A DNA stretch of 19,125 nucleotides from SLFT01 sp964493075 (GTDB lineage: Bacteria; Hydrogenedentota; Hydrogenedentia; Hydrogenedentales; CAITNO01). Within the stretch, counting starts at the first letter, position 1; every line of letters begins with the position of its first letter. Shown here one piece after another: positions 15,748 to 19,125 of this stretch. The position numbers and the translations under genes were made by a program. Under the pieces are notes generated by a model. That model searched no databases. It worked only from the letters and a program-made list of their open reading frames with translations, and was not told the origin of the DNA. The stretch covers positions 1-19,125 of the forward strand of contig CAZBNU010000068.1 in assembly GCA_964493075.1 (NCBI GenBank), given 5' to 3'.

Positions 15748-16851
15748 ATGATTCTTGTGATGGCGGCAAGTCAGGCGGGGGCAGATGGCAGGATAGCGGT
15801 GTTTCCTGTGTGGTCTACCTTTTTGATTTTGCTGGTGGTGGTGGTGGAATTGATCGTAGCCGGCATTTTTCTGAAGCGCAAATGGCTTGAGAAACATGCG
15901 GCGTTACCCTTACCCGCCGCATTGGCAATGCTTTTTTTGATGATGTCCCTGTATGTGCTGGTGGGTTCCGCCCTTTATTTTTCTAACTTACCTGAACAGC
16001 GCCCGCAGATACTGTTCTGGCTGTTTATGTTGTATATTCCTCTTGGTATTCAGTATTCCCTGAATGTCGTTAATTCATTGTCCTGGCAGTTAACCCGTCG
16101 TGTGAGTCCTGTGGGGGATGAGATTTGTGAGACGCCGGTGCAGGCCTTGGCACAGAAACAGGTTATGGCAGGAAAGATTGAGGACGCGGTGTCGACATTC
16201 ACCAATTTCTACGAACGTCGTGCCCCTGCACTAGCGGAGGTGGCGCGTTTGCTCAAAACCGAAGGGAAATACGAGGAAGCCACAAAGATTTATGTGGATT
16301 TGGTGGAAAATCATGGCTCTGACCTTGTGGTGTGGCCTGAAGCCGTCTATACGCTCGGCAAAATATATGAAACACAGATGGGCAAGGCGAAGGATGCTAT
16401 CAAGCTGTATAAGCGTTTGCTTGATGAGGCGCCAGATAGTCGTTTCACCCATTTTGCCGGGGCGGATATGGCACGTTTGCTGGTGATGGATGCCAGCTTC
16501 ATCAAAACATTAAATGAAGACGATGAAACACCGGCAGCGGAAGATCCCTTTCATGCATCGCGCAGGAATTTCCTGATGCAGCGGATAGAGCAACGGGAAC
16601 GCATGGATAAGGCGAAGGCGGCGGAGCAGCAGGAAGATGCGGAGGAGATGGATGACGCCGCTGGATCGGATGAGGTGGGAGCGTCCACATGCAGTGACTC
16701 TGGTATTGCCGAACGTGACTCCATTATTGACGTTGAATCTGATGCGCCTGATCGAGGAAAAACTGACAGTGGCGCAACTGAGGGGTTAGAGAAAAGAGAT
16801 GAAAGCAGGTTTACAATGCGGCAAATGGATGCTGAAGGCAACATAGAATAA
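15748..16851 (+). CDS. Three-TM membrane protein with TPR-like region and acidic C-terminal tail
   Basis: I do not recognise a named family. The ATG at 15748 follows GGGAA by 8 bases, giving 367 aa. The ATG at 15685 would add 21 residues but coincides with the predicted transcription start, so it would need leaderless translation. Three hydrophobic helices lie at about 21-43, 59-78 and 88-108. Residues 128-250 are helical with TPR-like units: AGKIEDAVSTFTNFY (141-155), EGKYEEATKIYVDLV (172-186), and a third at 201-230 with AKDAIKLYKRLLDEAPDS. Residues 255-367 are charged and low-complexity (Asp/Glu/Lys/Arg/Ser), probably disordered. This suggests an inner-membrane protein with a cytoplasmic interaction platform. 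It is probably co-transcribed with the PPK2 gene 76 bases downstream. No catalytic motif is visible. Confidence 0.72.
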   Translation: MILVMAASQAGADGRIAVFPVWSTFLILLVVVVELIVAGIFLKRKWLEKHAALPLPAALAMLFLMMSLYVLVGSALYFSNLPEQRPQILFWLFMLYIPLGIQYSLNVVNSLSWQLTRRVSPVGDEICETPVQALAQKQVMAGKIEDAVSTFTNFYERRAPALAEVARLLKTEGKYEEATKIYVDLVENHGSDLVVWPEAVYTLGKIYETQMGKAKDAIKLYKRLLDEAPDSRFTHFAGADMARLLVMDASFIKTLNEDDETPAAEDPFHASRRNFLMQRIEQRERMDKAKAAEQQEDAEEMDDAAGSDEVGASTCSDSGIAERDSIIDVESDAPDRGKTDSGATEGLEKRDESRFTMRQMDAEGNIE

Positions 16852-16927
16852 GACGGAAAGCGGGGCCGCGCCAAAGTGAAATATTCGGCAACGCACCGGT
16901 AAGTCAGGCGCAGGCAAGGAGGAGACG

Positions 16928-18403
16928 ATGCTTGAAACAGTAATGCTTGATGCTGCGCTGGGCAAAAAGGAATATGCCCAGACGATGGAACTTCTGGATG
17001 CGCGCCTGGGTGAGTTGCAACGCGAACTCCGGGATGCTTCAATCCCTGTGCTTGTTGTGTTTGAGGGCTGGGATGCCGCCGGGAAGGGGTCTACCATAGG
17101 GCGATTGGTGCAGGCTATTGATCCTCGTGGCTATAAGGTACATCATGTGGTGACGCCTTCGGCTCTGGAGCGGCTTTATCCGCCCATGCACCGGTTTTGG
17201 AGAATGATCCCGGAGCATGGGAACATTGCCATATACAACCATAGTTGGTATCACCAGGTTATTAATGAGCCGCTTGAGGAAGAGGACGTAGCGGAAGGTT
17301 CACTTGCTGCAACCTATGAACGGATACGTGTGTTTGAACGACAGCTTTGTGATGATGGCGCGGTGGTGGTGAAGTTTTTTCTGCACATTAGCAAAAAAGA
17401 GCAGGCGCACCGATTTAAGGAGTTATCCAAAGATGCTGCCTACTCCTGGAAGGTGGGGAAGGCGGAGAAGAGGCGTCACAAGCAGTACGATGTATACGCA
17501 GGTCTGATAGAAGATATGTTGCGAGAGACCTCAATGCCCCATGCCTCGTGGACATTGGTATCAGCGACTGATGAACGCTTCCGCAATGTGCAGGTGGCGG
17601 AAAGGCTTATTGCTACTTTTGAGCAGGCGTTGAACCGGCCTCCGCGCATGGTTTCGCCGCCTGTGTCCGCGCCCCGGCGTGTGGGGGTACTGGATAGTGT
17701 TGATCTTTCCTTGACGGTTTCCAAGGAAGACTATCGCAAGGAACTGCCGCAATTGCAGTCTGAACTGCGGCGCTTGCAGCATATTGCCTACATGCAGCGG
17801 AAGATGGTGGTGCTTCTTTTTGAAGGGTGGGATGCCGGAGGTAAGGGGGGCGCCATTCGCCGCATGATTGCTTCCCTGGATCCGCGTGGTTACGAGGTGA
17901 TTCCTGTTGCAGCGCCTGAAGGCGAGGAAAAGCGCAAGCACCACCTGTGGCGGTTCTGGCGCGCTCTTCGCAAGTCCGGCCATTTCACCATTTATGACCG
18001 CAGCTGGTATGGCAGGGTGATGGTGGAAAGGGTTGAGGGATTCGCACTGCCGGAAGCGTGGATGCGCGCCTATCGCGAGATCAACGAATTTGAAGCGGAA
18101 CTGGTGGAATACGGTGCAGTGGTGTGCAAGTTCTGGATGCATATCTCCAAAGAGGAGCAACTTGCCCGCTTTGAAGCGCGCCAGGGTACGCCGGGAAAAG
18201 AATGGAAGATTACCGAGGAAGACTGGCGCAACCGGGAAAAGTGGGATGCCTACCGGGATGCCATTACGGACATGATAGAGAAAACATCAACGGTACACGC
18301 GCCCTGGACTATTGTTGAGGGGAACGACAAAAAATATGCGCGTTTGAAGGTATTAAAAACCGTTATTGATCGCCTTTCTGCGGGTCTTGAAAATCCTGAG
18401 TAG
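16928..18403 (+). CDS. pap: Two-domain polyphosphate kinase 2, polyphosphate:AMP phosphotransferase type (class II)
   Basis: A 491-aa cytoplasmic protein of two fused PPK2 P-loop domains. This is the architecture of class II PPK2 enzymes, which use polyphosphate to phosphorylate AMP to ADP. Domain 1 has Walker A GWDAAGKGS (47-55) and YNHSWY (103-108). Domain 2 has Walker A GWDAGGKGG (300-308), the usual YDRSWYGRV (356-364), and lid arginines around 312-347. Thus domain 1 lacks the Asp and Arg of the consensus YDRSWY. This agrees with domain 2 being the active half, as reported for the two-domain Pseudomonas enzyme. The ATG follows an excellent AAGGAGGA. It would recycle AMP during stress or starvation using stored polyphosphate. 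It lies 76 bases after the TPR membrane protein gene, probably in the same transcript. No ppk1 or exopolyphosphatase is nearby. Confidence 0.92.
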   Translation: MLETVMLDAALGKKEYAQTMELLDARLGELQRELRDASIPVLVVFEGWDAAGKGSTIGRLVQAIDPRGYKVHHVVTPSALERLYPPMHRFWRMIPEHGNIAIYNHSWYHQVINEPLEEEDVAEGSLAATYERIRVFERQLCDDGAVVVKFFLHISKKEQAHRFKELSKDAAYSWKVGKAEKRRHKQYDVYAGLIEDMLRETSMPHASWTLVSATDERFRNVQVAERLIATFEQALNRPPRMVSPPVSAPRRVGVLDSVDLSLTVSKEDYRKELPQLQSELRRLQHIAYMQRKMVVLLFEGWDAGGKGGAIRRMIASLDPRGYEVIPVAAPEGEEKRKHHLWRFWRALRKSGHFTIYDRSWYGRVMVERVEGFALPEAWMRAYREINEFEAELVEYGAVVCKFWMHISKEEQLARFEARQGTPGKEWKITEEDWRNREKWDAYRDAITDMIEKTSTVHAPWTIVEGNDKKYARLKVLKTVIDRLSAGLENPE

Positions 18404-18411
18404 ATAAAAAG

Positions 18412-18440
18412 TTTACATTTCGATTGTTTTTGTATACAAT
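18412..18440 (+). promoter_or_regulatory. Sigma70-like promoter of the small secreted protein gene
   Basis: TTTACA at 18412-18417 and TACAAT at 18435-18440 are separated by exactly 17 bases; each differs from consensus at one position. Transcription would begin near 18447, about 60 bases before the ATG at 18510. The next gene is therefore probably separate from the PPK2 unit. Confidence 0.65.
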
Positions 18441-18509
18441 TAACACTGTGCGTTGTGAGAAAACGTGATAATTAACGTGTCGGGTTGTGCCGATACTACA
18501 GGGAGATGT

Positions 18510-19109
18510 ATGTTTATGAGAACAATGATTATGGCGTTCGCCATTGCTGCGGTGTTCCTTTGTGTGTCCGGGTATGCCGTGCCGCCTGCGTATGAAGGCC
18601 CTTTCGGCAATCCGGAAGAACCGGCATTGCGTGTTATTAAGTGGCCCTGGCTCGGATTGAAAAAGCTGGTGGTCAGCACTCATGAAGGACTGAAATCCGG
18701 TATGGCCAAGGAAAGCCTGTGCGAAACCGGGAAAGACGGCACCAGCGGCGCTTGGCAGGGTTCCAAGACTTTGGTGGACCATACTGCTCGTGGGATGGTG
18801 TATGCGCCTCTACCTGAGAAAGCGCCCCTACGTGAAACAGATACTTATGAAGAGCATGCAATGGCCTTTATTGAAGCGCAATTGAAGCCCGCTTGTGAGG
18901 AACAGGCTACATGTGCGGAAGAAGCCCCCTGTGAAACAGAAGGCGCGGAAACGGAAGAGCCTGTTAAATATCTTGATCTTAAGATTGAAGAGTCTGCTGT
19001 GGAAAAAGCACAGCGGCGCTATGTTCCTTTACGTGCGGCAGCGCGAGCTCGTGTCTGGTGCGGTGGCGGCAATCTGTTGAGACTTGCCCGGGAGTTTGTG
19101 GTAGTTTAA
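18510..19109 (+). CDS. Small secreted hypothetical protein with Cys-containing acidic repeat
   Basis: A 199-aa protein starting at the ATG at 18510, with GGGAG four bases upstream; ATG 18516 is also possible, and the GTG at 18465 is unlikely. Residues 1-23 form a Sec signal peptide with a GYA cleavage site. The mature N-terminal half (about 36-107) has two short helical pieces, WPWLGLKKLVVSTHEGLK and WQGSKTLVDHTARGMVY. It ends in APLPEKAP. This vaguely recalls the TIGR04073 exosortase-associated family layout, but I cannot confirm it. Residues 129-146 hold three hexapeptides with Cys at 129, 135 and 141 among Glu/Ala (CEEQAT, CAEEAP, CETEGA), then an acidic stretch and a basic C-terminal helix (168-195). 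No lipobox is evident. Function is unknown. Confidence 0.7.
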   Translation: MFMRTMIMAFAIAAVFLCVSGYAVPPAYEGPFGNPEEPALRVIKWPWLGLKKLVVSTHEGLKSGMAKESLCETGKDGTSGAWQGSKTLVDHTARGMVYAPLPEKAPLRETDTYEEHAMAFIEAQLKPACEEQATCAEEAPCETEGAETEEPVKYLDLKIEESAVEKAQRRYVPLRAAARARVWCGGGNLLRLAREFVVV

Positions 19110-19125
19110 TCTTGAGAATAGCATA

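Noticed and set aside
1..19125. Defence system, toxin-antitoxin, prophage or integrative element
   Set aside because: No nuclease, integrase, phage structural, toxin or antitoxin-like protein is seen. Every sizeable gene has a metabolic, envelope or hydrolase assignment or is a plain hypothetical.

Overview
The window looks like a chromosomal segment of a Gram-negative, free-living heterotrophic bacterium. The gene content includes a TAT-exported formylglycine sulfatase, a DUF4091/GH123-like protein, a five-bladed propeller glycoside hydrolase, a ceramidase-like hydrolase, a PqaA-type hydrolase and DUF1573. This mix is typical of polysaccharide-degrading PVC-group and Candidatus Hydrogenedentota-type genomes. 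That placement is an inference from content; there is no rRNA or marker gene to prove it. A run of exactly 100 N inside one gene shows a scaffolded draft assembly.

Layout. At 1-801 (+) is the 3' part of a neutral-ceramidase-like gene, cut by the window edge. It converges on a glucose-phosphate-specific phosphoglucomutase (926-2386, -), which is interrupted by the N gap. Both flanks of pgm carry short tandem arrays of a 9-bp unit beginning TGGAC. Next, all on the minus strand, come a secreted PqaA-family alpha/beta hydrolase (2570-4027), a DUF1573 lipoprotein (4191-5594), and a two-gene envelope-glycan unit. That unit is a WecA/MraY-type phosphoglycosyltransferase (8756-9871) overlapped by a large O-antigen ligase-like membrane protein (5788-8799). 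The first three units have hairpin terminators on the minus strand.

From 10064 to 15580 lies a minus-strand glycan-degradation cluster. It comprises a predicted secreted propeller glycosidase (14411-15580), a DUF4091/GH123-like protein (11470-14178) and a sulfatase (10064-11473). The last two share an ATGA overlap and are probably translationally coupled. Together they suggest desulfation and cleavage of a sulfated, possibly amino-sugar-containing, glycan.

From 15650 onward transcription is divergent, on the plus strand. A strong sigma70-like promoter precedes a three-TM, TPR-containing protein (15748-16851). This is followed by a two-domain PPK2 (polyphosphate:AMP phosphotransferase type, 16928-18403). 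A second good promoter then drives a small secreted, cysteine-containing hypothetical protein (18510-19109).

No tRNA, rRNA, CRISPR array, insertion sequence or prophage gene was recognised, and no stretch over 300 bases lacks a gene. I did not find a convincing new defence or mobile system. The least-explained items are the paired 9-bp arrays around pgm, the coupled DUF4091-sulfatase pair with its altered acidic motif, and the Cys-containing hexapeptide repeat in the last gene.
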